From assembly GCA_016929595.1 (NCBI GenBank), contig JAFGIN010000156.1, positions 1 to 64,000 of the forward strand: 64,000 nucleotides of DNA, given 5' to 3'. The DNA is from Chitinispirillaceae bacterium (GTDB lineage: Bacteria; Fibrobacterota; Chitinivibrionia; Chitinivibrionales; Chitinispirillaceae). Position numbers and translations under genes: made by a program. Each line of letters starts with the position of its first letter. Within the stretch, counting starts at the first letter, position 1. The notes beneath the pieces were generated by a model. The model was not told the DNA's origin. It did no database searches and saw nothing but the letters and a program-made list of their open reading frames with translations. Below, one piece after another: positions 54,349 through 62,866 of the stretch.

Positions 54349-56004
54349 CTATTGTTTCACCTCTGCTGTAAAGTCAATTCTCTGCCAGCCCATATCTCCA
54401 AAACGTAAATCTCTCTCGACAAATTCCCATATCACCAGTTTCATTGTCCTGAGCAGCGGCTTATTTCTTGAGAGTGTCTGCCGTACAATGGTTGATGCTC
54501 CACCGTCATTGACAATTGATGCAACCGGTTCACCAAGCTGATACGCCACATGCGCTATCCATCCGGCACCCCGAGGTTCATCGGTTTGATAAATTCTCGA
54601 AAAGCTGTCGCCAAGAATCAATATCCGTGATGACCGGTAATCGTCTTTGTATAGTTTTTTTGAGATAACATTTCCAGAATCATCTCTATTGACAGAATAA
54701 ACCTGCCAGCATTTCGTTCTCTCGGGTAAAAAACGTATCTTCAGTTTTCCCAGCTGAAAATCACTCAGGTTAGTCATCTCAGCTATATCCCCTGCACGTG
54801 ACACCTCAACAGTATCCAGTACGTATTCCGCAGTTTTTTTATTATCCGAAAACCAGGATTTCTTCTGTATCCCGGCAGCCACAATCTTTGCAGCCAGTAC
54901 CGCACCTCTTGGTTTCCAGTGAGTATCTCTTTTAAGATACAGGGAATCGCCCAGAGACTGGTCGTTTTTCCGTTCTTCTGAAAATGGTCCGAAAAGATCG
55001 ACAACATCAACACCCCTTTGCCTTAACCCCCGCATGAATTTCATTGAATGTGAAGACATCCTGTACTTCTCAATATCCTGAATGCTACCTATCAGATCAG
55101 GATAAATGCTGGGTTTTCCAGGGACAACAACAACCAGTAATTCGATCCCCATGGAAGCCAACTGGTTCTTAAAATCGATAATTATTTCAAGTGGATCATC
55201 CGTTAATGCTTTATCATTGTAATCAACAACTATCGAACGGGGATCATCAGTTGAAGGGCGAAAAAGATATTCAACATCTGGTTTGTAAAATAGCCATCCG
55301 TTTTTTCCTGCAACAACCTTATCCCCGTAGTCTTTAAGAAGAGAATACCTCGCAAACTGAACCAGAGGTCTTACCGATGATGCAACAACGGAACTGTTTT
55401 CCATATCCTTCTCATACCCGCGAAGATATTTTTTGTTAAAAAAGGTATAATGGAAAAAATGTTTTACAGGCAGTAAAAGAAGGCAGCCTCCTGATCTCAC
55501 TGCCTTTTTTTGCGCGACCTTACTACTGGATACCAGACGTGTTATCATCGATGTATCAATTTCTTCGCCATTCTGCAGTGATACATCCAATAAATTCAAC
55601 TGCTCATCTATCGAGTCGAGATATTCTAATGTTTGAGCAGCTGAATCAGTGTAATAGCGATTTACACTGACCATCGATCTTTGAATATCTTCAAGGAAAG
55701 CCCGCGCCTCTTCAGTATGAAAAGAAATCTTTTCCATATCGTTTTCAACATTATACGAATCTGACGAAATGATTTCTTTGACAGAATCAAGTTGGGCCTG
55801 CATACTCCTGAACGTTTTGATTGTTCTTGAAACGCCGGTGAATGGTGTTATAAAGGTATCACTGAAAACGTTCAGGAATTGAACTGGTTCTTTTTTAGAG
55901 AGCTCAAAAACAGCCTGTATAACAGGAACAGATGTAATGAGTGCTATAATGACGATTGCAAAAATTTGTGAGTTTTTTATTTTCACTGATACATCCCTGT
56001 TCAA
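54349..56004 (-). CDS. AlgJ-like SGNH O-acetyltransferase
   Basis: A 551-residue membrane-anchored protein (segment ~11-30, IFAIVIIALITSVPVIQAVF). An extra coiled-coil region (~60-185) precedes the AlgJ-type domain: GKNGWLFYKPDVEYLF, VVVPGKPSIYPDLI, catalytic Asp/His in LKRDTHWKPRGAV, Ser in RILILGDSFSRIYQ. It is therefore longer than AlgJ by the N-terminal extension. Its start overlaps the stop of the MBOAT gene by 4 nt (ATGA), the standard algI-algJ arrangement. Confidence 0.86.
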   Translation of the reverse strand: MNRDVSVKIKNSQIFAIVIIALITSVPVIQAVFELSKKEPVQFLNVFSDTFITPFTGVSRTIKTFRSMQAQLDSVKEIISSDSYNVENDMEKISFHTEEARAFLEDIQRSMVSVNRYYTDSAAQTLEYLDSIDEQLNLLDVSLQNGEEIDTSMITRLVSSSKVAQKKAVRSGGCLLLLPVKHFFHYTFFNKKYLRGYEKDMENSSVVASSVRPLVQFARYSLLKDYGDKVVAGKNGWLFYKPDVEYLFRPSTDDPRSIVVDYNDKALTDDPLEIIIDFKNQLASMGIELLVVVVPGKPSIYPDLIGSIQDIEKYRMSSHSMKFMRGLRQRGVDVVDLFGPFSEERKNDQSLGDSLYLKRDTHWKPRGAVLAAKIVAAGIQKKSWFSDNKKTAEYVLDTVEVSRAGDIAEMTNLSDFQLGKLKIRFLPERTKCWQVYSVNRDDSGNVISKKLYKDDYRSSRILILGDSFSRIYQTDEPRGAGWIAHVAYQLGEPVASIVNDGGASTIVRQTLSRNKPLLRTMKLVIWEFVERDLRFGDMGWQRIDFTAEVKQ

Positions 56005-57425
56005 AACTGGAAATATAGAAATGGATTGAACGATTGTGCAAACATCATGGCAATAGCGACAATAAATACAGCTGTAAGCGTCGCGTATTTTGCATTAGTA
56101 AGGTTTTTTATCCACTCGTGAGCCTGAACCGGTTGCCATACAGCGATTGCGCAAAGAAGCATCCCCACTACATGTTTCGGGCTGAAAACCTCTGCCTGTA
56201 ACAGCAGTGATCCGGTTGACGGAGTTACCATTCCAATCATGGCTTTCCAATAGCCAATTGTCTGACCCAGATCCGGAGCCCGGAAAAGTACCCATCCGAA
56301 TAATACAATTATATTAGTAATGATAATCTGAGGAACCCGCGGCAGTTTCCCATAGATGCTGCTCTTACCCATAAACCGTTCAGTGATGAGAAAAAATGCC
56401 TGATACAATCCCCAGAAAATGAATGTAAGTTTTGCACCATGCCATAAACCACTGAGAAAAAAACAGATCATGAGATTTACATACGTGCGCCCGGTTCCTT
56501 TACGGTTGCCTCCAAGGGGAATATAGATATAGTCAAAAATCCAGGTGGAAAGTGAAATATGCCACCTTCTCCAGAAGTCAGTGATACTCACTGACCGGTA
56601 CGGCGCATTGAAATTCTTGATAAATTCAAATCCAAACATCCGCCCCAGCCCGACAGCCATATCTGAATAGCCACAGAAATCAAAATATATCTGAAAATGA
56701 TACCCAAGTATTCCCCACCATGCGGTAAGCGGCGTTGGAACATCAGCCGCAAATGCAGCATCAGCCACAAGCCCTGCCGGGTTGGCAAGGAGAATCTTTT
56801 TTGCCAACCCAGTGGTAAATATCGCCAATCCGGAGGCAAATTTATCAAATGTATGGTTTCTCCTTTCCAGCTGATCGGCAACATCGATATAGCGAACAAT
56901 CGGCCCTGCGATCAATTGTGGAAATAGAGCTACAAAACATGAAAATGTCGAAAAGTTCTTTACTGCCGGTGCTTTGCCGCGCCAGACATCGATCGTATAA
57001 CTCATCGTCTGAAATGTATAAAAAGAGATTCCTATCGGCAGCGTAACATTCATTATATAGAAAGTCCCCGGGCCACCACCAAACAAATCAATCAGACTAT
57101 TGAGCCCTCCCATGAAAAACATATAATATTTGAAAAAACCAAGCATCCCCAGGTTGCCCACACAGGAAAGGATAAGCCCGAAATTTCTATATCCCTGAGA
57201 AACGTTTCGATTTGATACGATTTTACCTGCAGCATAATCCAGGAATGTCGAAACCCACATCAGAATAACAAACCACGGCTCTGTCCAGCCATAAAAGATG
57301 TAACTCACAATGGTGAGAAATGAATTTCTGATATATATGTATTTTCCCTGAGAAGGAAGTAAATAGTACAGAAACAGTACGACCGGAAGGAAATAGAAAA
57401 GAAATATATGAGAGGAAAAAACCAT
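56001..57425 (-). CDS. algI: MBOAT acyltransferase, AlgI type
   Basis: A 474-residue membrane O-acyltransferase with about 11 hydrophobic segments. It has the AlgI-type start VFSSHIFLFYFLPVVLFLYY, the family motif RRWHISLSTWIFDYIYIPLG and the catalytic His in FLSGLWHGAKLTFIFWGLY. It passes acetyl groups across the inner membrane to AlgJ/AlgX-type SGNH partners, both encoded just downstream. First gene of this leftward operon. I found no sigma-54 promoter upstream. Confidence 0.95.
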   Translation of the reverse strand: MVFSSHIFLFYFLPVVLFLYYLLPSQGKYIYIRNSFLTIVSYIFYGWTEPWFVILMWVSTFLDYAAGKIVSNRNVSQGYRNFGLILSCVGNLGMLGFFKYYMFFMGGLNSLIDLFGGGPGTFYIMNVTLPIGISFYTFQTMSYTIDVWRGKAPAVKNFSTFSCFVALFPQLIAGPIVRYIDVADQLERRNHTFDKFASGLAIFTTGLAKKILLANPAGLVADAAFAADVPTPLTAWWGILGYHFQIYFDFCGYSDMAVGLGRMFGFEFIKNFNAPYRSVSITDFWRRWHISLSTWIFDYIYIPLGGNRKGTGRTYVNLMICFFLSGLWHGAKLTFIFWGLYQAFFLITERFMGKSSIYGKLPRVPQIIITNIIVLFGWVLFRAPDLGQTIGYWKAMIGMVTPSTGSLLLQAEVFSPKHVVGMLLCAIAVWQPVQAHEWIKNLTNAKYATLTAVFIVAIAMMFAQSFNPFLYFQF

Positions 57426-57527
57426 GATTATTCCGTAATGCCATTTTCATTAAGAACATTATAAAACTCAAAAATAGTATTTGTGGGCTGGACTGTCCCT
57501 TGAAAGTTTGATTCAGTTTCAGATTGA

Positions 57528-57560
57528 ACGGGAGGGAGGCATCCTGAATGGATGTCCCGT
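57528..57560. repeat. Bulged hairpin upstream of algI
   Basis: ACGGGA (57528-57533) pairs with TCCCGT (57555-57560), and inside them GCATCC (57539-57544) with GGATG (57550-57554), with a GGGAG bulge and a TGAAT loop. It resembles dispersed extragenic palindromes and lies about 105 bp upstream of algI. Confidence 0.45.
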
Positions 57561-57788
57561 CATTCGGCATGTTTCTCAAACAGTAACTATACTAATTTTC
57601 TTTTTAACGGTCGGATTATCGGGGCAAGGGATGAACAGTTCGGGAATCGGATTATTAAAATCAGGTATCAAAGCGGTAAAATCTCCGATTATAAGGTTCT
57701 AAAACAACCGGAACTGTATAGCAATTCGCAATATGAACCACTCTCAAATTTTTCTACTGTGATACCGGACAACGGCAGATCAATCTGA
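57552..57788 (+). pseudogene. Possible gene remnant between algI and the CoA-disulfide reductase gene
   Basis: A 78-codon frame whose second half reads like real protein (GRIIGARDEQFGNRIIKIRY, then QSGKISDYKVLKQPELYSNS and an end PLSNFSTVIPDNGRSI). Its start lies inside a hairpin and the N-terminal half looks random. I take it as a possible decayed gene; no family is recognised. Confidence 0.3.
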
Positions 57789-57849
57789 ATACCGTGTTTG
57801 CCATATGCGGTATGCGAGGTTAAAACAGGGTGCAATCTGTTAATTACCA

Positions 57850-57924
57850 TCGGGGTCGCTGTCGGCATCGGGATCGATCCTCAATTACTCTGATTTTCGA
57901 TACCGATACCAATACCGACCCCGA
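57850..57924. repeat. GC-rich imperfect inverted repeat
   Basis: Arms 57850-57877 and 57897-57924 (28 nt each) pair with about five mismatches around a 19-nt loop, e.g. TCGGGGTCG on the left against CGACCCCGA on the right. The texture (GGTATCGGTATCG-type) differs from the AT-rich surroundings and resembles the repeat region near 12 kb. It lies just downstream of the leftward CoA-disulfide reductase gene but has no T-run. Confidence 0.55.
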
Positions 57925-57966
57925 CTCCGAAATGAAAACCTGTTCATTGTAGTATGACAGTTAAGA

Positions 57967-60411
57967 TCAGATAAACAGGTTGAAGTTAGACTGATCGGCA
58001 ATCTGAAGATACGATGCAACGCCACCAATTTCAACACCATCGATCAACTCCTCGTTCTTTATACCCATCACATCCATTGACATTGAACATGCAACAAACC
58101 GGACCCTGTTTTTCATCGCCTGTTCCATCAGTTCCTCTAATGTAAAAACATTCTTCTTTTTCATTACATCCTGCATCATTTTGGTCCCGAAGCCACCCAT
58201 ATTCATTTTCGAAAGCGACACTTTTTTTGCACCACGAGGCATCATCATGCCAAACATTGTCTCAACGATATTCTTTTTTACAGGAACAGCAGTATCTTTT
58301 CTCAAAAGATTCAACCCCCAGAACGTAAAGAAAAGCGTTACATCAGAACCCATTGCAGCCGCTCCATTAGCAATAATAAAAGCGGCCATCATTTTGTCAA
58401 GATCATTTGAAAAAATCACCAGCGTTTTCTGGTTTGTACCTGATGAGGCAACGTTACATACATCTATGGCCTTACCTTTTTTTATAACAGCTTCAAAAAC
58501 ACCATCTTTGTTCCCCAGAGTCACCAGCGTATTTCCGGTTCTGCTGCACCATGACGGAACATCTGCTGTAAAGCCTTGATCTGTCGCGATAATTTTGATA
58601 TGCTGTCCGTTTTTTGCAGCGTCAACAGCAGTCTTGAGTTTCATAATTGGCCCGGGACACTGAAGACCGCATGCATCAACTATCACTGCATCCTGATCCG
58701 CCAGTGTCTGACCACTCGGTGATGAACAGACTGCCTGAGCAACAGGCTGAAGATATTCTACTTCAACCGCAGTTTTTTTGAATGATGTAAAGGTTTTATA
58801 TCCACCAGAAAGGTTCTTTGCTTTAAAACCATTCTGAATCAACATCCGTGATGCGGCATGTCCACGGAACCCAACCTGACAATACACCAGCACTTCCCTT
58901 TTTCTATCCAGTTCCCCCATGCGGCTTCTGAGTTCATCAACGGGTATATTTACAGCCTTGTCAATATACCCCATTTCGAATTCGGACGCAGTCCTTACAT
59001 CGAGGATCTGTGCATTTTCATCTTCAAAATCGTGCTCATCAGCATGCCAGACCGGCATTATACCTCGTATAATATTCTGCGCAACGAGTCCTGCGATATT
59101 GACAGCATCACGGGCACTTCCATACGGCGGTGCATACGACAATTCAAGATCGGTAAGATCATCAATGGTCAACCCATGGCGGATCGCAGTCGCGAAAACA
59201 TCAATGCGTTTATCAATACCAAGTTTTCCGATTACCTGCGCCCCAAGGAGCTTTCCCGTATCCGGAGCAAACAGGATTTTAACCGACATGGGGTACGATC
59301 CCGGATAATAGCCGGCATGACTTGCTGAATGAGTATACGATTTCTTATATGCAATTCCAAACCGTTTTGCATTTTTTTCATTCAACCCGGTAACAGCAGC
59401 AGTGATATCAAAAATTTTACAGATTGCGGTCCCCTGCGTATTTTTATAGGTGGAGTTGTATCCTGCTATTACATCTGCAACAATTCTTGCCTGACGGTTT
59501 GCTGGACCCGCAAGGGGCAGATGTACCTTCTTTCCGGATACAAAATCGGTTACTTCTATTGCATCACCCACAGCAAAAACATTCTCTGTATCAGTTTTCA
59601 TCTGATTATCGACAACGATGAGCCCTCGTTCATTCAGAGCAATGCCTGCATTCCTGACAAACTGAGTATCCGGCTTCACACCGATAGCGAGAATTACCAT
59701 ATCGACACTGACCCGGCTTCCGCCTTTGAGAATAATGTCAATAGTACCATCGTTTTTCTCATTGAACGCTTCCGCACCAACACCTAACATCAATCTCACA
59801 CTATTAAGCTCGAGGTGCTGATGCAGTATTTGAGCCATCTCGTTATCTGCCGGCATAAACACCTGATCCGCCAGTTCGACAAGTGTTACATCAATATCCC
59901 GGTGACGAAGCGCTTCAGCCATCTCCAGACCGATAAATCCACCGCCAATAACAGCCGCCCGCCTGATATTATTACTGTCAACAGCTTTCTTAATTCTGTC
60001 CATATCAGGAATATTTCTTAAAGTGTAAATCTTTTCGCTGTCAATTCCCGGTATCGACGGACGAATCGGGGCAGCCCCCGGTGAAAGTACAAGATAGTCG
60101 TACGATTCATCATACGTTGACGATGCAGTTTTTACCGTCACACTCTTTTTCTGCTTATCAATCGCTATAACCTCAGAACCGGTCCGCACATCGACATTAA
60201 AGCGGGCCTTAAACATCTCCGGAGTTTGAATGATGAGATTGTCCCGATCGGGAATAGTCTCTCCAATATGATATGGTAAGCCACAATTAGCAAAAGAGAT
60301 ATACTCACCTTTTTCGAACATGATAAGATTCGCCGCTTCATCCAGTCGTCTCATTCGTGCAGCAAAACTGGCTCCACCTGCCACCCCTCCTACTATCAGT
60401 ATCTTTTTCAT
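57967..60411 (-). CDS. CoA-disulfide reductase-rhodanese-TusA-DsrE fusion
   Basis: An 814-residue four-domain flavoprotein. Residues 1-445 are a CoA-disulfide reductase/NADH oxidase core (FAD motif VGGVAGGASFAARMRRLD, redox Cys in SFANCGLPYHIG, second nucleotide site AAVIGGGFIGLEMAEALRH). Residues ~455-540 are a rhodanese with active Cys VYCQVGFRGHAA, ~570-640 a TusA domain with DACGLQCPGPIMKLKT, and ~650-814 a DsrE-type domain with FVACSMSMDVMG. This chain can reduce CoA disulfides or persulfides and relay sulfane sulfur between Cys of the tail domains. It follows trxA by 89 nt in one sigma-54-type operon. Domain calls are firm; the substrate is inferred. Confidence 0.93.
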   Translation of the reverse strand: MKKILIVGGVAGGASFAARMRRLDEAANLIMFEKGEYISFANCGLPYHIGETIPDRDNLIIQTPEMFKARFNVDVRTGSEVIAIDKQKKSVTVKTASSTYDESYDYLVLSPGAAPIRPSIPGIDSEKIYTLRNIPDMDRIKKAVDSNNIRRAAVIGGGFIGLEMAEALRHRDIDVTLVELADQVFMPADNEMAQILHQHLELNSVRLMLGVGAEAFNEKNDGTIDIILKGGSRVSVDMVILAIGVKPDTQFVRNAGIALNERGLIVVDNQMKTDTENVFAVGDAIEVTDFVSGKKVHLPLAGPANRQARIVADVIAGYNSTYKNTQGTAICKIFDITAAVTGLNEKNAKRFGIAYKKSYTHSASHAGYYPGSYPMSVKILFAPDTGKLLGAQVIGKLGIDKRIDVFATAIRHGLTIDDLTDLELSYAPPYGSARDAVNIAGLVAQNIIRGIMPVWHADEHDFEDENAQILDVRTASEFEMGYIDKAVNIPVDELRSRMGELDRKREVLVYCQVGFRGHAASRMLIQNGFKAKNLSGGYKTFTSFKKTAVEVEYLQPVAQAVCSSPSGQTLADQDAVIVDACGLQCPGPIMKLKTAVDAAKNGQHIKIIATDQGFTADVPSWCSRTGNTLVTLGNKDGVFEAVIKKGKAIDVCNVASSGTNQKTLVIFSNDLDKMMAAFIIANGAAAMGSDVTLFFTFWGLNLLRKDTAVPVKKNIVETMFGMMMPRGAKKVSLSKMNMGGFGTKMMQDVMKKKNVFTLEELMEQAMKNRVRFVACSMSMDVMGIKNEELIDGVEIGGVASYLQIADQSNFNLFI

Positions 60412-60500
60412 ATCAGATCCTTTTTATTTATCAATTGAAATCATATCCCTGAAAGAGATGTCACTCCCATCATCAGATCAGAAATGTGCATAACAAACAG

Positions 60501-60812
60501 TTATGCACCCAAAGCATTAAGATATACCTGCTCCGGCTGTACACCGACAAACTGCCTGTCAACTTTACCATCGCGATAAATGATGACCGTTGGAATTCCG
60601 GTGATACCATATTGACTTGCAGTCACCGGATTATCATCTACATTGAGTTTATAGACGTCCACTTTATCATGCAATTTTTCACTGATCTTATCAATGATTG
60701 GCCCCACCATTCTGCAAGGCCCACACCAGGGAGCCCAGAAATCAACAAGTACCGGTTTTCCTGATTCGAGTACATCTTTTTTAAATGTTGCATCAGTTGT
60801 TGCGTTTGCCAT
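60501..60812 (-). CDS. trxA: Thioredoxin
   Basis: A 103-residue thioredoxin with the active site DFWAPWCGPCRMVGP and the cis-Pro loop GITGIPTVIIY. I start at ATG 60812 (MANATTDATF), which gives standard length and follows a GGCTGAT purine stretch; the frame to 60872 would include the promoter. It is the first gene of the operon with the CoA-disulfide reductase fusion, whose disulfide or persulfide chemistry it could support. Confidence 0.96.
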   Translation of the reverse strand: MANATTDATFKKDVLESGKPVLVDFWAPWCGPCRMVGPIIDKISEKLHDKVDVYKLNVDDNPVTASQYGITGIPTVIIYRDGKVDRQFVGVQPEQVYLNALGA

Positions 60813-60854
60813 AATCAGCCTCCATTGTTTGTGTTTTTGTTTTCTACTGCAATT

Positions 60855-60871
60855 AAGCAACTGCCATGCCA
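60855..60871 (-). promoter_or_regulatory. Sigma-54 promoter of the thioredoxin / CoA-disulfide reductase operon
   Basis: On the minus strand, TGGCAT GGCAG TTGCTT: the -24 and -12 elements with canonical spacing and one change (T for C) from TGGCAC-N5-TTGC. A start near 60846 leaves a leader of about 34 nt to the trxA ATG. A divergent sigma-54 activator gene begins about 290 bp away. Confidence 0.7.
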
Positions 60872-61069
60872 CAATACTCCAACAAAGATACTTCTAATAG
60901 CATCATATCATTTTCAAATCTTCATCAAATACGAATTTCTGTTTAAAATCGTTTAAATGGTTCATTTTAAACGCTTTATATTTTTACCGTATCCACCGGA
61001 AATTGAAATTTTCAGTACGCCACCTATATGAATTTTAAATATTGGTAAGTTTTTGACAGTAATGATATT

Positions 61070-61118
61070 GTTGCAGAACAATGATGCAACAGCTATATTG
61101 CAACATATGTTGTGCAAC
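61070..61118. promoter_or_regulatory. TGCAAC inverted repeats, probable activator binding sites
   Basis: GTTGCA (61070-61075) and TGCAAC (61085-61090) form one inverted pair. TTGCAACA (61099-61106 region) and TGTTGTGCAA (to about 61117) form a second, centred on AACATATGTT. They lie about 220-270 bp upstream of the predicted trxA start point and just before the divergent activator gene, the place expected for an upstream activating sequence and for autoregulation. Confidence 0.55.
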
Positions 61119-61158
61119 ACATTTTCTTTTCTACACTAACGACAGGATAGATTTTTTA

Positions 61159-62550
61159 ATGGAATGTTTTATGAGTAAAAAGTTGTCTGCAGAGTGTCTT
61201 GAATCGATACTTCAAACGCTTGCAGAAGGATTATTCATAATAGATACAGAGGGAGTCATTCAGTATTGCAACAGTGCGCTTCTGGAGATGACAGGTAAAA
61301 GCCGTGATGAAATACTTGGTCAGAAATGCTGTAGTCTCATGAGCGAACGGTGCAGTCCACCCCCGACCTGCAATCTCTTCAAAGCTGGCAGACTTATCAA
61401 TGCAGAGTGTGAAATAGCACAACGCAGCGGTAGTACTGTTCCGGTACTTAAAAATGCAAAAGTACTTTTTGACAAAGATGGAACTGCTGTTGGCGCAGTC
61501 GAAACCCTTACCGATATCTCTTCCCTCCGTATCTCTGAGAACCGTGTACAGGAACTTGAAAATAATCTCAAAAGCAGAGAGCGGATGGGAAATATCGTTG
61601 GTAAAAGCCATGCGATCAAAGAGATTTTCAATCTTATAGAACTCGCCTCCGCATCAAACGCCACCATTCTTATCACTGGTGAAACAGGTACCGGTAAGGA
61701 GCTTGCCGCGGCCGCAATTCACCAGAACAGCCCGCGTAAGGATGGACCATTCGTAAAGTTGAACTGTTCAGCGCTTCCTGAAGCACTTCTTGAGAGTGAG
61801 CTTTTCGGTCATGCTAAAGGATCATTTACAGGAGCAATCCGGGATAAAACGGGTAAATTTGAGCTTGCCGACAAGGGAACCCTGTTTCTTGATGAAATAG
61901 GCGAGCTGTCGCCTCTTATACAGGTCAAATTGCTCCGGTTTCTTCAGGAGCGGGAGTTCGAACGTGTCGGTGATAATATCGTCCGAAAATCTGATGTCAG
62001 AATTATTGCAGCCACACACAGAGATCTGAGGAAAATGATCCATGAAGGAACTTTCAGAGAAGATCTTTTTTACCGGCTTAAAGTATTTCCCATCCATATT
62101 CCATCACTGCGTGAAAGAAAAGAGGACATCGGTATTCTTATCGAACACTTTATTAACAAATTTAATTCTGAAACAGGAAAACAGATTACCGGTCTCACTC
62201 ACGATGCAGCGATTACCATGATGGATTACTGCTGGCCGGGTAACATCCGCGAACTTGAAAATGCTATTGAACACGCATTTGTCACCTGTCAAGATACCCG
62301 TATTGACCTGTTTGACCTGCCTCTTGAAATCCGCAAAGTAGAGCTCAGAAAGGGTATCTGCTCTACCGGCACTGATAACCTCATACCACCACAACAATAT
62401 CCACTCCCAGTTAAGAAAACACAGCTCTCCGATGAAGAGTTCAAGCAGATACTGATAGAATGCAATGGTAACCAGAGTGAGGCTGCACGAAGACTTGGCA
62501 TTGACAGAACTACGGTGTGGCGTAAAATGAAAAAGATGGGAATCTTATGA
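61159..62550 (+). CDS. PAS-domain sigma-54 activator with Cys-rich sensor
   Basis: About 463 residues. The PAS domain (~10-125; [20 protein letters not shown]) contains a cysteine cluster [19 protein letters not shown], four Cys in 16 residues, suited to thiol chemistry or a metal/Fe-S site. The AAA+ domain (~140-370) has [15 protein letters not shown], loop [19 protein letters not shown] and [11 protein letters not shown]. The Fis helix-turn-helix is [21 protein letters not shown] start at ATG 61159; ATG 61171 with GGA upstream is equally possible, and the frame from 61081 would include the repeats. Divergent from trxA, so it is the likely regulator of that operon. Confidence 0.93.
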   Translation: MECFMSKKLSAECLESILQTLAEGLFIIDTEGVIQYCNSALLEMTGKSRDEILGQKCCSLMSERCSPPPTCNLFKAGRLINAECEIAQRSGSTVPVLKNAKVLFDKDGTAVGAVETLTDISSLRISENRVQELENNLKSRERMGNIVGKSHAIKEIFNLIELASASNATILITGETGTGKELAAAAIHQNSPRKDGPFVKLNCSALPEALLESELFGHAKGSFTGAIRDKTGKFELADKGTLFLDEIGELSPLIQVKLLRFLQEREFERVGDNIVRKSDVRIIAATHRDLRKMIHEGTFREDLFYRLKVFPIHIPSLRERKEDIGILIEHFINKFNSETGKQITGLTHDAAITMMDYCWPGNIRELENAIEHAFVTCQDTRIDLFDLPLEIRKVELRKGICSTGTDNLIPPQQYPLPVKKTQLSDEEFKQILIECNGNQSEAARRLGIDRTTVWRKMKKMGIL

Positions 62551-62866
62551 TATACAAGTAAGCTATTAATAACTCAGACCTGGTGTACTCTACTGAGCAG
62601 GAACTCAATAGAACCTGTACACGCTACTATGTTGACATCACCTCAAAATAGTGGTCTGTTTTTTTGCATTCAAAACTTTGTTAATCTTTTCAAACCAGAA
62701 TTTGGTTCCTAAAGACATTGCAATAGCTGTTGTAAACGTATGAGAACTGCTATTGTTATGATTGTATCCCTCTCGATTAATGCATTACATTGGATACATT
62801 TCATAGCTGAACAATACATCATTCATGTAGTTACTGTTTTTGTAACTGCCCGGCAGGTATCCGGAA
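62551..62866. other. Convergent intergenic region
   Basis: 316 bp between the activator gene and the leftward beta-helix gene. There is no ORF of note. A small hairpin AGTTAC/GTAACT lies at 62829-62847, after the beta-helix stop in its transcription direction, with no T-run. Nothing else is recognised. Confidence 0.4.

Noticed and set aside
60813-60872. N-terminal extension of thioredoxin from 60872
   Set aside because: It covers the sigma-54 promoter and the added 20 residues are not thioredoxin-like.
61081-61158. N-terminal extension of the PAS activator from 61081
   Set aside because: The extension would be encoded by the TGCAAC repeat region and adds a Cys-rich stretch before the PAS domain with no ribosome-binding site.
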